DNA of 7,336 nucleotides from assembly GCA_900768705.1 (NCBI GenBank), contig CAAGEB010000077.1:1-7336 (forward strand), written 5' to 3'. The DNA is from Oscillospiraceae bacterium (GTDB taxonomy: Bacteria; Bacillota; Clostridia; Oscillospirales; Ruminococcaceae). Below are positions 1 through 5,712 of this stretch, piece by piece. The position numbers and the translations under genes are program-made. The notes beneath the pieces are model-generated. The model was not told the DNA's origin, ran no database searches, and saw only the letters and a list, made by a program, of their open reading frames with translations. The number at the start of each line of letters is the position of its first letter. Positions within the stretch are counted from its first letter, which is position 1.

Positions 1-47
1 ATTAGCTCCCGTCTTGCTTCTTCCTCCGGTGTCCTTTTTCTGCCCAT
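1..47 (-). CDS. N-terminus of a probable IS256-family transposase (runs off window)
   Basis: Only the first 15 codons of a leftward gene lie in the window, reading MGRKRTPEEEARREL. The start is well supported: a GGAGG ribosome binding site at 56-60 lies 8 bases before the ATG at 47-45, and a near-consensus promoter (75-103) lies just upstream. The charged, Lys/Arg/Glu-rich beginning resembles the first residues of Mutator/IS256-type transposases of clostridia. The adjacent DNA carries the TTTACACA/TGTGTAAA motif typical of IS256-type ends. The catalytic DDE region would lie outside the window, so the family call rests on this short stretch and the end sequence. Another short charged DNA-binding protein is possible. 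Confidence 0.5.
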   Translation of the reverse strand, partial: MGRKRTPEEEARREL

Positions 48-74
48 TTTCTTTTCCTCCATTTGTTTTATTTT

Positions 75-103
75 ATTATACACTATTTATGGAGTTTACA
101 CAA
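75..103 (-). promoter_or_regulatory. Promoter of the IS256-like transposase gene
   Basis: Reading leftward, the -35 box is TTGTGT (103-98) and the -10 box is TATAAT (80-75), with a 17 bp spacer. The ribosome binding site and ATG follow within 30 bases. The -35 box overlaps the TTTACACA motif, so a transposase bound at the end could also repress this promoter (inference). Confidence 0.65.
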
Positions 104-184
104 GATTCGGGATGGTCTCAAAAATAAACTGTGTAAATGAATTTCCCACAAAAATTTCGACAATACTAAAATTGCAGCCAAACA

Positions 185-200
185 GGGCGGTTTGTTTTTT
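185..200. terminator. Weak hairpin with T-run between IS end and Nif11-like gene
   Basis: The sequence AAAC, a short GC-rich loop, and GTTTG followed by TTTTTT form a short stem and T-run on the + strand, beginning about position 180. On the leftward strand it lies just beyond the Nif11-like stop codon, but there it lacks a good T-tract. It is a weak candidate only. Confidence 0.2.
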
Positions 201-213
201 CACCCCTTAATCC

Positions 214-498
214 TTACTCTTCGGCTATGTAATCAAGGGCGGCGAAGAACATTTCGTACAAGTCGTCCCAGCCTTCCGGCGCTTCAACGCCGCCGCCGTT
301 TACCGAGCGGAGTATTTCGGCGCAGGATTCCTCGCCTTCGTAAATCAGCTCCGCAGCGGTTATCGGAAAACCCTCCGAAGTTGAGAGAACGCACAGTGCA
401 TTAACCGGGTTCCGGTCGTTGCGTGTCGCATAAATTCTTTCCCTCAGTTCCTTGTCATTCTTCGCTTTTTTCAGAAGTTCGGTCAGGCTGTCGTTCAT
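214..498 (-). CDS. Nif11-like leader-type small protein, possible RiPP precursor
   Basis: This is a 94-residue acidic protein. The ATG at 498-496 is chosen because GGAGT (508-512) lies 9 bases upstream and a good promoter sits at 540-568. The N-terminal pattern LTELLKKAKNDKELRERI followed by GFPITAAEL matches the Nif11 fold seen in leader peptides of nitrile hydratase-like and Nif11 RiPP precursors, where short helices end in a Gly-rich cleavage site. Here GGG occurs at residues 68-70 and leaves a 24-residue tail. That tail has no Cys, Ser or Thr (the two Cys are at 36 and 59, before GGG), so it is a poor substrate for lanthipeptide or thiazole enzymes, and no modifying enzyme lies nearby. 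It may instead be a non-RiPP member of the family. It shares strand with the chemotaxis gene upstream but has its own promoter. The family resemblance is fairly sure; the function is unknown. Confidence 0.7.
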   Translation of the reverse strand: MNDSLTELLKKAKNDKELRERIYATRNDRNPVNALCVLSTSEGFPITAAELIYEGEESCAEILRSVNGGGVEAPEGWDDLYEMFFAALDYIAEE

Positions 499-507
499 AC
501 TGTCACC

Positions 508-512
508 ACTCC
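508..512 (-). promoter_or_regulatory. Ribosome binding site of the Nif11-like gene
   Basis: GGAGT read leftward lies 9 bases before the ATG at 498 and fixes the start of the 94-residue protein. Confidence 0.6.
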
Positions 513-539
513 ATTTGTTTTACACAAACTCTTTCATTT

Positions 540-568
540 ATTTTAGCATATCCCCCGCAAAAAATCAA
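540..568 (-). promoter_or_regulatory. Extended -10 promoter of the Nif11-like gene
   Basis: Reading leftward, TTGATT (568-563) is followed by a 17 bp spacer and TAAAAT (545-540). The bases TGC directly before the -10 box make an extended -10 element. The spacer contains a GGGGG run. This would give a leader of about 35 bases before the ATG and shows that the gene can be transcribed independently of the chemotaxis gene. Confidence 0.65.
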
Positions 569-661
569 GTGTTTTCACTTTCGTGGCAGCTTGTTGAAGA
601 AGTTCTTTGTCAGGCTGACGACCGTACAGTTTATAAAGCAGATGTGCTTTTATCGACAGAC

Positions 662-689
662 AGCGGCGGATGTTTTCATACCCGCCGCT
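662..689 (-). terminator. Hairpin downstream of the chemotaxis gene
   Basis: AGCGGCGG (662-669) pairs perfectly with CCGCCGCT (682-689), and an inner ATG/CAT pair extends the stem. It begins 17 bases after the chemotaxis gene's stop codon, which is where a terminator is expected. Reading leftward, no clear T-run follows; the T-rich flank (TTGTTTTAT) is on the + strand side. It may therefore act as an imperfect terminator or as a 3' end stabiliser. The rest of 569-706 holds no gene that I can see. Confidence 0.5.
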
Positions 690-706
690 TGTTTTATCAT
701 GCTCGT

Positions 707-2200
707 TTATCCTGCGGAACCGGTGAGCAGTCTGTCGATATGCTCTGCCATTTCCTTGATAACTTCCACCTGCTGACTTACGCTCACTGCGTCTCTTGCG
801 TTGTTTTCAACCATAGCCGAAATCTCGGAGAAGCCCTTGTTCTCCTCTTCGATACTGCCCGCAATGTCGGAGCTTATGTCCACAGTATGACCGATAATTT
901 CCGTCTGACGTCCGTGAACCTCGTTCATGGCGCTTATGTCTTGGGCTGTCTGGCGGAGCAGATCGTTCATTTCCTCCATATTGCTGAAAACATTTCCGAA
1001 ATACTCGCTCTGCCGCTGCAGCTTCTCGTTGTTGTCGCCGACATATCCGGTCATTGCTTCAACGTTCTCACGGACGTTGTCCATAACCGTTCTGATTTCC
1101 GTAAGGGAATTCTGCGTTCTTGCCGCCAGATTGCCGACTTCATGAGCAACTACGCTGAAGCCCTTTCCCGCTTCACCCGCACGGGCTGCTTCAATTGAGG
1201 CATTGAGGGAAAGAATATTCGTCTGCATGGCGATATCGCTTATCAGTTTCAGAGTGTCGTTAATTCCTTCAACCGCCTCCGAGAGCTTACCTGCAACGCT
1301 GTTGGTCTCCTCCATGGAGGTGATGACTTCCTTGTTGACGGACTGCAGGGAGTTGAGCATTTCCTCGTTTTCGGAGGATTTTCTCATAACCTCATCTGAG
1401 GTTTCGCCAACCTTGCGGACATTGTCGCTGAGTTCCGTGCCCGAATCCCGCAGTTCGTTTAGGTTGCTGATACTGGTGCGGGCTTTTTCCAGAAGAATGT
1501 TGCTGTTGGAGAGAAGCTGCTCGCTGGTGGAGGAAAGCTCTTCCGCAGAGGAAGCCTCGTTGGTGGAAATATCCGAGAGGGCTGTTCCGGCGTCGGACAG
1601 TTTTTGGGAAATTGTCTTTACAGAGGACAGCACCTTTTCCATACGCTGTTCGTTATTTTCCACATCCATAAACAGTGAACGGGTACGTTTTACAATTATA
1701 TGTGAAGCCGCCACCGCAAGTATAAATACCAACCAAAGGAAAATCCATACAGCAACGGTGTGCATTACAAGAAATGCGTCAGGGAATATAATCATTGCAA
1801 GTACATTCGCAATAAGTGTTGCCGCTGCATACACATTTACCAGTGAAGGTGAGTAGTAGGGAATTGTGAGGAAAAGAACAAGGAAGTAAGCCTCAACCAT
1901 GGCACCGTAAACGCCGGGATTTCCCATTACCATTACAACGGCACCCCATACAGGCATTACGCATATATAGAGATATTTTGCGATCTTTCCCAATGGCTTT
2001 TCCAGAAGCTTTATAACCAAACCCAATCCGCACATCACAAGAACAATAGCGTCTTTTGCTGTGCCGCCGTTAAAAAAGATTACAAATCCGCAAGCAACCA
2101 ATGGAACAATAATCAGATACAGAAACATAATCAGATTCATCTTTTTCTCTTCATTTTTGAGAATTTTCAGTTCCTGATGCTTTACTGTTGTGTCTGACAT
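707..2200 (-). CDS. Methyl-accepting chemotaxis protein with six-helix membrane domain
   Basis: This 497-residue receptor passes signals to the CheA/CheW kinase complex. Six hydrophobic segments can be seen at about residues 22-43, 48-66, 73-92, 100-116, 120-139 and 143-166. They are joined by very short loops, so there is no extracellular ligand-binding domain and no evident HAMP domain. A long coiled coil follows, rich in Ser, Glu and Asn. The conserved signalling hairpin lies at about 320-365 (IAMQTNILSLNASIEAARAG, then GKGFSVVAHEV). The C-terminus ends TGSAG with no CheR-binding pentapeptide. The open frame extends nine codons further to a TTG at 2227, but AAAGGA (2210-2215) lies 9 bases before the ATG at 2200, so I start there. 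The ligand is unknown: it may sense through the membrane domain, or respond to a membrane or redox state. It appears monocistronic, with its own promoter and hairpin. Confidence 0.93.
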   Translation of the reverse strand: MSDTTVKHQELKILKNEEKKMNLIMFLYLIIVPLVACGFVIFFNGGTAKDAIVLVMCGLGLVIKLLEKPLGKIAKYLYICVMPVWGAVVMVMGNPGVYGAMVEAYFLVLFLTIPYYSPSLVNVYAAATLIANVLAMIIFPDAFLVMHTVAVWIFLWLVFILAVAASHIIVKRTRSLFMDVENNEQRMEKVLSSVKTISQKLSDAGTALSDISTNEASSAEELSSTSEQLLSNSNILLEKARTSISNLNELRDSGTELSDNVRKVGETSDEVMRKSSENEEMLNSLQSVNKEVITSMEETNSVAGKLSEAVEGINDTLKLISDIAMQTNILSLNASIEAARAGEAGKGFSVVAHEVGNLAARTQNSLTEIRTVMDNVRENVEAMTGYVGDNNEKLQRQSEYFGNVFSNMEEMNDLLRQTAQDISAMNEVHGRQTEIIGHTVDISSDIAGSIEEENKGFSEISAMVENNARDAVSVSQQVEVIKEMAEHIDRLLTGSAG

Positions 2201-2222
2201 AGCTACAATTCCTTTCATCTTC

Positions 2223-2236
2223 GGCAAAAATTTGCC
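2223..2236. promoter_or_regulatory. GGCAAA/TTTGCC palindrome in the chemotaxis gene leader
   Basis: GGCAAA and TTTGCC are separated by two bases, giving a perfect 14 bp dyad. It lies between the chemotaxis promoter and its ribosome binding site, where a bound regulator could block transcription. No regulator can be named from the sequence. Confidence 0.3.
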
Positions 2237-2253
2237 TGATTATTACATATATT

Positions 2254-2282
2254 ATTGTAACATATTCCGACAATTTTTTCAA
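2254..2282 (-). promoter_or_regulatory. Promoter of the chemotaxis receptor gene
   Basis: Reading leftward, TTGAAA (2282-2277), a 17 bp spacer and TACAAT (2259-2254) match the housekeeping sigma-A pattern. The leader would be about 47 bases. No sigma-28 (sigma-D, flagellar) pattern of TAAA with CCGATAT was seen, so this receptor gene may not belong to a flagellar regulon. Confidence 0.65.
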
Positions 2283-2358
2283 TATTTTTTGTTAATTTTG
2301 TTAAAAATGCACAATAAAACCTGCTGTTTTCCGTCATATAGATTGGACTTTAATTTGA

Positions 2359-2634
2359 GGCGGGCAGAAAATTAACAAAAGTGAATCGGCTGGGATTGTT
2401 GGATGGTTTGATTAGTTAAAGAATAACTATCCTAATTGGGATGTATATATTAGCAACAAAATTACAGACGAAGAATATGCAAAAGGAAATACTTTTGAGT
2501 ATCTTACGCAAGGAATAAATTGTAAAGTAATCGAAGATTTACATTTAGCAGTATCATTACATTCTTTTAGGAGCGAGAATGTCGCTGCATTTGTAAAAGC
2601 AGTCTTGGAACGGACGATAAAATTCCAAGATTAA
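2359..2634 (+). pseudogene. Fragment of a DUF2075 (Schlafen-like) DNA/RNA helicase
   Basis: One frame reads GGQKINKSESAGIVGWFD, then a TAG stop at 2413-2415, then LKNNYPNWDVYISNKITDEE and on to HLAVSLHSFRSENVAAFVKA before TAA at 2632. The GGQ-I-...-AGI-W pattern, the following P-W-VY-S, and LHL-VS-SFR-...-FVKA resemble, from memory, the central part of DUF2075 superfamily helicases. These occur in restriction and defence islands. The TAG stands where a Trp (TGG) would fit. The Walker A region is missing upstream and the C-terminal part is missing downstream. No start codon or ribosome binding site precedes the fragment, so it is a decayed remnant. The coding nature is fairly convincing; the family call is tentative and could be settled by a profile search. 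Confidence 0.5.
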
Positions 2635-2750
2635 CTATTGTTTACAACAGCAAACCATATTGCCCCGATGAAAGGATAGAATCCTGTATGTGGTTTCACA
2701 ATACCGTTATGGAAGCGCGGGTATATTATACGGAAACCGGCAGATGTTGA
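2613..2750 (+). pseudogene. C-terminal fragment of an unidentified protein
   Basis: A frame different from the helicase remnant, overlapping its end, reads DDKIPRLTIVYNSKPYCPDE and then RIESCMWFHNTVMEARVYYT, ending ETGRC and a TGA stop at 2748-2750. The composition (Cys, Trp, Tyr, Pro in a compact beta-like pattern) looks like real protein rather than noise. No start codon or ribosome binding site precedes it, and the frame is closed by a stop a short way upstream. It is probably the tail of a second gene fused to the helicase remnant by deletion, or the frameshifted end of the same region. I do not recognise the family. Confidence 0.35.
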
Positions 2751-2797
2751 ACACACCGAACGGAACAAGGGGCAACCGATAATTCGACGAATGGCAT

Positions 2798-2836
2798 AAC
2801 CGCCGCAAATGCAAGTACAAATGCGGCGGTTTTCTT
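2798..2836 (+). terminator. Rho-independent terminator after the gene remnants
   Basis: AACCGCCGCA (2798-2807) pairs perfectly with TGCGGCGGTT (2822-2831) around a 14-base loop, followed by TTTTCTT. It lies 48 bases after the stop of the decayed fragment and before the blaI-like promoter, so it probably once ended the lost gene. It now insulates the regulator operon from upstream transcription. Confidence 0.75.
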
Positions 2837-2864
2837 ATATCTTTGTTTCATTGTGAAAGATATA
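2836..2864. repeat. Second inverted repeat directly after the terminator
   Basis: TATATCTTT (2836-2844) and AAAGATATA (2856-2864) form a perfect 9 bp stem with an 11-base loop, directly abutting the terminator's T-tract. It is AT-rich and its function is unknown. The stretch 2865-2918 beyond it holds only an AT-rich dyad (TTTTGAA at 2897-2903, TTCAAAA at 2908-2914). Confidence 0.35.
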
Positions 2865-2918
2865 TTGCAATGCGGAATTGTAAACAAATAGCTGCTTTTT
2901 GAATTTTTTCAAAACCTA

Positions 2919-2947
2919 TTGACAATTTTACTCTAATATGTTAGAAT
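2919..2947 (+). promoter_or_regulatory. Promoter of the BlaI/M56 operon
   Basis: TTGACA (2919-2924), a 17 bp spacer and TAGAAT (2942-2947) make a strong promoter. Its -10 box and spacer lie inside the first operator dyad, so a bound repressor would exclude RNA polymerase. Confidence 0.8.
2932..2945. promoter_or_regulatory. Probable BlaI-type operator 1
   Basis: TCTAATATGTTAGA is a dyad (TCTAA, four bases, TTAGA) covering the spacer and -10 box. BlaI and MecI repressors bind dyads of this sort. The half-site TCTAA differs from the staphylococcal TACTA half-site but repeats in operator 2. Confidence 0.65.
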
Positions 2948-2958
2948 AAACATACAAA

Positions 2959-2974
2959 CTCTAATGTGTTAGAG
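2959..2974. promoter_or_regulatory. Probable BlaI-type operator 2
   Basis: CTCTAATGTGTTAGAG is a perfect six-base dyad around TGTG, just before the ribosome binding site. Its centre is 28 bp from that of operator 1, so the two copies lie on nearly the same to moderately rotated faces of the helix. Two operators are the usual arrangement in bla and mec control regions. Confidence 0.7.
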
Positions 2975-2989
2975 AAAGGAGCATTGTTT

Positions 2990-3358
2990 ATGGAAACACC
3001 AAAGGTATTTGAAAGTGAATATCGCTTCTGCTTGATTTTATGGGAACACGAGCCCATTAAGAGCACTAAACTTGTAGAGCTTTGCAAGGAACAGCTTGGC
3101 TGGAAGCCTACCACCACATACACCGTCATCAAGCGTTTGTCGGAAAGGGGTGTATTGAAGAACGAAAACACCATTGTGACATCGCTTGTAAGCAAGGAAC
3201 AGGTGCAGGCTGCGGAGCTTAACGAAATGGTGGAGAAAACCTTTGAAGGCTCTCTGCCTGCGTTTATAGCTGCATTTACGAAGCACCAAAGAATTTCCGA
3301 GGCGGAGATTGATGAAGTTCAGCAGATGATTGACCGATTTAGGAAAGGAGAAAAATGA
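2990..3358 (+). CDS. blaI: BlaI/MecI-family transcriptional repressor
   Basis: This 122-residue DNA-binding repressor has a winged helix at about residues 8-70 (SEYRFCLILWEHEP, then the recognition part KPTTTYTVIKRLSERGVL). The C-terminal dimerisation and cleavage part contains EGSLPAFIAAF at 86-96. In this family the partner M56 protease triggers cleavage in this part, which releases the operators. The frame is open from a GTG at 2966, but that would lie inside operator 2. The ATG at 2990 has AAAGGAG (2975-2981) 8 bases upstream, so I use it. Its stop codon overlaps the start region of the M56 gene, which implies translational coupling. It probably represses its own operon through the two dyads. 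The family call is firm. The link to beta-lactams is not supported, because the partner lacks a penicillin-binding sensor. Confidence 0.92.
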   Translation: METPKVFESEYRFCLILWEHEPIKSTKLVELCKEQLGWKPTTTYTVIKRLSERGVLKNENTIVTSLVSKEQVQAAELNEMVEKTFEGSLPAFIAAFTKHQRISEAEIDEVQQMIDRFRKGEK

Positions 3359-4908
3359 TGAGCGAGTTATTCCTGACCGTTGTTAATATGAGCATATCGG
3401 CAACCTGGATTGTGCTTGCGGTGCTGGCTTTGAGATTACTGTTCAAGAAAGCACCGAAATGGATAACCGTATCGCTTTGGGGTATCGTTGCAGTGCGCCT
3501 TGTCTGCCCCTTTGCAATCGAGAGCGCAATCAGTCTGATACCGAGCGCCGAAATAATAAGTCCCGATATTATGACTGACACAACGCCTGAAATAAACACG
3601 GGAATTCCTGCTATCAACAGCACAATAAACCCTGTCATAAGCAGCTCGTTTTCACCCGAATCTGCGGCAAGCGCAAATCAACTCCAAATACTGATACCTA
3701 TTTTTGCGGTTGCTTGGCTTGTCGGTATTGCGGCTATGCTTGTTTATACGGGCATAAGTTACTGGCGCATAAAGCGTAAAATCAGCACGGCGGTTATTTA
3801 TCGGGATAATATTTTCCAAAGCGAGAATGTGGTTTCTCCTTTCGTGCTAGGAATTGTTAAGCCCAAAATTTATCTGCCGTTCAAAATGAACGATAAGGAA
3901 ACAGAATATGTTATTGCCCACGAAATGGCACACATCAGCCGTAAAGACTACTTATGGAAACCGTTGGGCTTTCTGCTCCTTGCGCTGCATTGGTTCAATC
4001 CTGTGATGTGGCTCGGTTATGTGCTGCTGTGTCGGGATATTGAGCTTGCCTGTGATGAAAAGGTAATCAAAGATATGAATACGGAACAGAGGGCAGACTA
4101 CTCTCAAGCGTTACTGACTTGCAGCGTAAACCGCCGAATGATTGCCGCCTGCCCGTTGGCTTTTGGAGAGATTGGCGTTAAAGAAAGGGTGAAGACTGTG
4201 TTGAATTACAAGAAACCTGCGTTTTGGATTATTGTTATGGCTGTGGTTGCGGCTGTTGCGGTAGCGGTATGTTTTCTTACTAATCCTATGTCCGCTGAAG
4301 ATAACCATAACGCAAATACTATATCCTTTGATGGCAAAACATTAAATAAATCTGATTTGTCGCAGGAAACAATAGAGTGGCTTGAATGGTACAATGGATT
4401 GAGTGAAACTGAACAGATGGCAACAGACTACATTCCTAACGAATTGTGGTATCTTTTCTATGCCGAGCAGACAGGAGGGGTTGATTTGCCTGTGGAAACC
4501 ATTAACTCTGTTGATGGCGAGCCGCTTGAAACGAGGATAGATACCGCAGACTTTGATATTGATGGTGACGGAAACAGTGTAGACGAAGCACACAACGTTC
4601 AAGAAACTGTTTATGAGGGTTCTGATGAGGGCATCACAGATAAAGCGGGTGAATTAATGTATAGGAATGACATCTCAATTAAAGAAATTCACGGCTTGAA
4701 GGGTGCTTCGAGAGCGGAAATATACCAAAGGTTAGGAGAACCCCACGGTTCTGTAAGTGGAGGTAGTTTTCAGCAATTTCATTATATTCTTGTAAATGGT
4801 GATATTGTTATTTTTTCTTCTTTGGAGTTGGACGACACACCTCAACGAATCTCAATTTATAACAAAAACGGTGAACTAAAAAATATAATTTCGAATGAGG
4901 TAGAATAA
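3358..4908 (+). CDS. M56-family (BlaR1-like) membrane metalloprotease with non-PBP sensor domain
   Basis: This 516-residue integral membrane protease is the signal partner of the BlaI-like repressor. Predicted helices lie at about 7-29, 36-54, 108-133 and 288-308, with a hydrophobic stretch at 203-225. The gluzincin site is HEMAH (188-192), with a further ligand likely in ELACDE (E229 on). After the last helix (TNPMSAED) comes an outer domain of about 205 residues. This is not the SxxK penicillin-binding domain of true BlaR1: I see no STYK, SxN or KTG. The domain contains an Asp-rich loop, D398-F-D-I-D-G-D-G-N-S-V-D409, that fits the EF-hand/dockerin calcium pattern. It also has a C-terminal piece, GASRAEIYQRLGEP, of the kind seen in small SmpA-like domains. 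Two ATGs are possible: GGAG ends at 3350, giving spacings of 4 (3355) and 7 (3358), so the second is preferred. Overlap with blaI implies coupled translation. Confidence 0.88.
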   Translation: MSELFLTVVNMSISATWIVLAVLALRLLFKKAPKWITVSLWGIVAVRLVCPFAIESAISLIPSAEIISPDIMTDTTPEINTGIPAINSTINPVISSSFSPESAASANQLQILIPIFAVAWLVGIAAMLVYTGISYWRIKRKISTAVIYRDNIFQSENVVSPFVLGIVKPKIYLPFKMNDKETEYVIAHEMAHISRKDYLWKPLGFLLLALHWFNPVMWLGYVLLCRDIELACDEKVIKDMNTEQRADYSQALLTCSVNRRMIAACPLAFGEIGVKERVKTVLNYKKPAFWIIVMAVVAAVAVAVCFLTNPMSAEDNHNANTISFDGKTLNKSDLSQETIEWLEWYNGLSETEQMATDYIPNELWYLFYAEQTGGVDLPVETINSVDGEPLETRIDTADFDIDGDGNSVDEAHNVQETVYEGSDEGITDKAGELMYRNDISIKEIHGLKGASRAEIYQRLGEPHGSVSGGSFQQFHYILVNGDIVIFSSLELDDTPQRISIYNKNGELKNIISNEVE

Positions 4909-4974
4909 TTCACAGTATTTCATCTTAGTGTTTTACCTCAATAGGTGCAGGAAATTCATTTCAAACCGAACAAA

Positions 4975-5012
4975 GCAAATCCGCCGTATTCAACAGAAAA
5001 CGGCGGATTTGC
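4975..5012. terminator. Bidirectional terminator between the M56 gene and the XRE gene
   Basis: GCAAATCCGCCGT (4975-4987) and ACGGCGGATTTGC (5000-5012) form a perfect 13 bp stem with a 12-base loop. It lies between two convergent genes, 67 bases after one stop codon and 19 bases after the other. The arms carry T-runs on both strands (ATTTGCATATTT rightward, ATTTGCTTTGTT leftward), as expected for a shared terminator. Confidence 0.75.
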
Positions 5013-5030
5013 ATATTTGAGAAAGAGAAC

Positions 5031-5642
5031 TCACTCCCACGGCTTATTATACTCCCTATAAGCCTCCAAGCTGCCTTTTACCGCTTCTGTAACCCGATTG
5101 AGCATATACTGCTTATAAGCTGCCGCTAAAACCTGATTGCGCTCTTCATCGCCGAGGTCAACATAATCCTCCCACGCATTTCCCCATTTAGAGAACTTCT
5201 CAAAGTAGCTGAACAGCGAGCCGAGAACGCTTGAAACCTCATCTTCGCCGTTGTAAAAATCATAGTCCTCGCAAATCTCTTGAAACAAGTGGTTGATGAC
5301 GGACAGCTTTTCATAGTCCTTATCCTTGACAAGCTGCGCCAAAAACTCTGCGGCACTGTCGGATAGACCCGTGAACTCGCACACGGTTTTCATCTTTCCC
5401 TTTTGTGCAGTTGTGTTCGTTCTGCCGATAAGGTAGTCGGCATTCACATTCAGCACATTGGCAATCCTTGCAAGTATCTCAATATCCGGCATACGCTTGT
5501 CGTTCTCATAGTAGCCTAGGGTGCTTTTGGATATGCCAACCATATCGGCGAACTGCTCAATCGTGTAACCGTTCTCCTTGCGCAATTCCCTCAATCTTTT
5601 TCCAAACACCTGTTCGCAGGTGTTTTTTGCTTGTTCAAGCAT
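5031..5642 (-). CDS. XRE-family helix-turn-helix transcriptional regulator
   Basis: This is a 203-residue cytoplasmic regulator. The Cro/C1-type helix-turn-helix spans about residues 14-74, with EQFADMVGISKSTLGYYEND at 29-48 as the core and the usual ending NADYLIGRTN. The C-terminal 120 residues are helical and acidic (WEDYVDLGDEERNQ) and probably serve in oligomerisation or signal binding; no peptidase or enzyme motif is seen. The frame is open to 5705, but a perfect AGGAGG (5649-5654) lies 6 bases before the ATG at 5642, so I start there. The promoter at 5776-5804 gives a leader of about 125 bases. TACCACAA boxes at its own promoter and at the opposed promoter suggest that it controls both. 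Regulators of this kind are common in conjugative elements and phages. The target genes are unknown. Confidence 0.88.
   Translation of the reverse strand: MLEQAKNTCEQVFGKRLRELRKENGYTIEQFADMVGISKSTLGYYENDKRMPDIEILARIANVLNVNADYLIGRTNTTAQKGKMKTVCEFTGLSDSAAEFLAQLVKDKDYEKLSVINHLFQEICEDYDFYNGEDEVSSVLGSLFSYFEKFSKWGNAWEDYVDLGDEERNQVLAAAYKQYMLNRVTEAVKGSLEAYREYNKPWE
5604..5628 (+). terminator. Terminator-like hairpin inside the XRE gene, on the antisense strand
   Basis: AAACACCTG (5604-5612), a TTCG loop and CAGGTGTTT (5617-5625) are followed by TTT. This is a perfect 9 bp stem with a tetraloop and T-run, placed over codons about 6-13 of the leftward gene. On the + strand it looks like a rho-independent terminator; in the XRE mRNA the same stem sits just inside the coding start. 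It could stop antisense transcripts or tune translation, or it may be chance. Confidence 0.35.
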
Positions 5643-5648
5643 AGTAAA

Positions 5649-5654
5649 CCTCCT
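5649..5654 (-). promoter_or_regulatory. Ribosome binding site deciding the XRE start
   Basis: AGGAGG read leftward lies 6 bases before the ATG at 5642. This rules out the longer open frame, which would begin at 5705. Confidence 0.8.
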
Positions 5655-5678
5655 AATATCGTTATCAAAAAGACTATA

Positions 5679-5708
5679 TTTGTGGAAATACAAACATTTT
5701 ACCACAAA
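5679..5708. promoter_or_regulatory. TTTGTGG/CCACAAA inverted repeat, possible XRE operator
   Basis: TTTGTGG (5679-5685) and CCACAAA (5702-5708) form a perfect 7 bp inverted repeat with a 16-base gap, between the XRE start and the rightward promoter. The right arm is part of TACCACAA (5700-5707), which recurs at 5780-5787. The recurrence points to a protein-binding site. Confidence 0.4.
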
Positions 5709-5712
5709 CAGC

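Larger units (their letters stand above)
1..140 (-). mobile_element. End of an IS256-like insertion sequence (partial)
   Basis: The motif TTTACACA at 95-102 and its inverse TGTGTAAA at 130-137 lie upstream of the leftward gene start. A GGGATGGTCTCA stretch lies between them. TTTACACA-type sequences next to the transposase start are typical of IS256-family termini. The exact outer boundary cannot be fixed, because the other inverted repeat and any target duplication are outside the window. I place it near 140, just beyond TGTGTAAA; a boundary near 120 is also possible. Confidence 0.4.

Noticed and set aside
214..498. Nif11-like gene as evidence of nitrogen fixation
   Set aside because: The Nif11 name is historical; no nif gene is present, and such proteins are common in non-fixing Firmicutes.
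452..1198. Long rightward open frame (248 codons) opposite the chemotaxis gene
   Set aside because: It lies mostly antisense to the clearly conserved receptor signalling domain, has no ribosome binding site, and its protein looks like a frame shadow.
1203..1856. Rightward open frame of 217 codons, very Ser-rich
   Set aside because: It is the reverse of the Ser/Glu-rich coiled coil of the chemotaxis receptor; the composition is an artefact.
2966..2992. Upstream GTG start for the BlaI-like gene
   Set aside because: The GTG lies inside operator 2 and has no ribosome binding site; the ATG at 2990 has AAAGGAG at ideal spacing.
3358..4908. Calling the M56 gene a true beta-lactam sensor blaR1
   Set aside because: The penicillin-binding sensor domain and its motifs are absent, and no beta-lactamase or PBP gene is adjacent.
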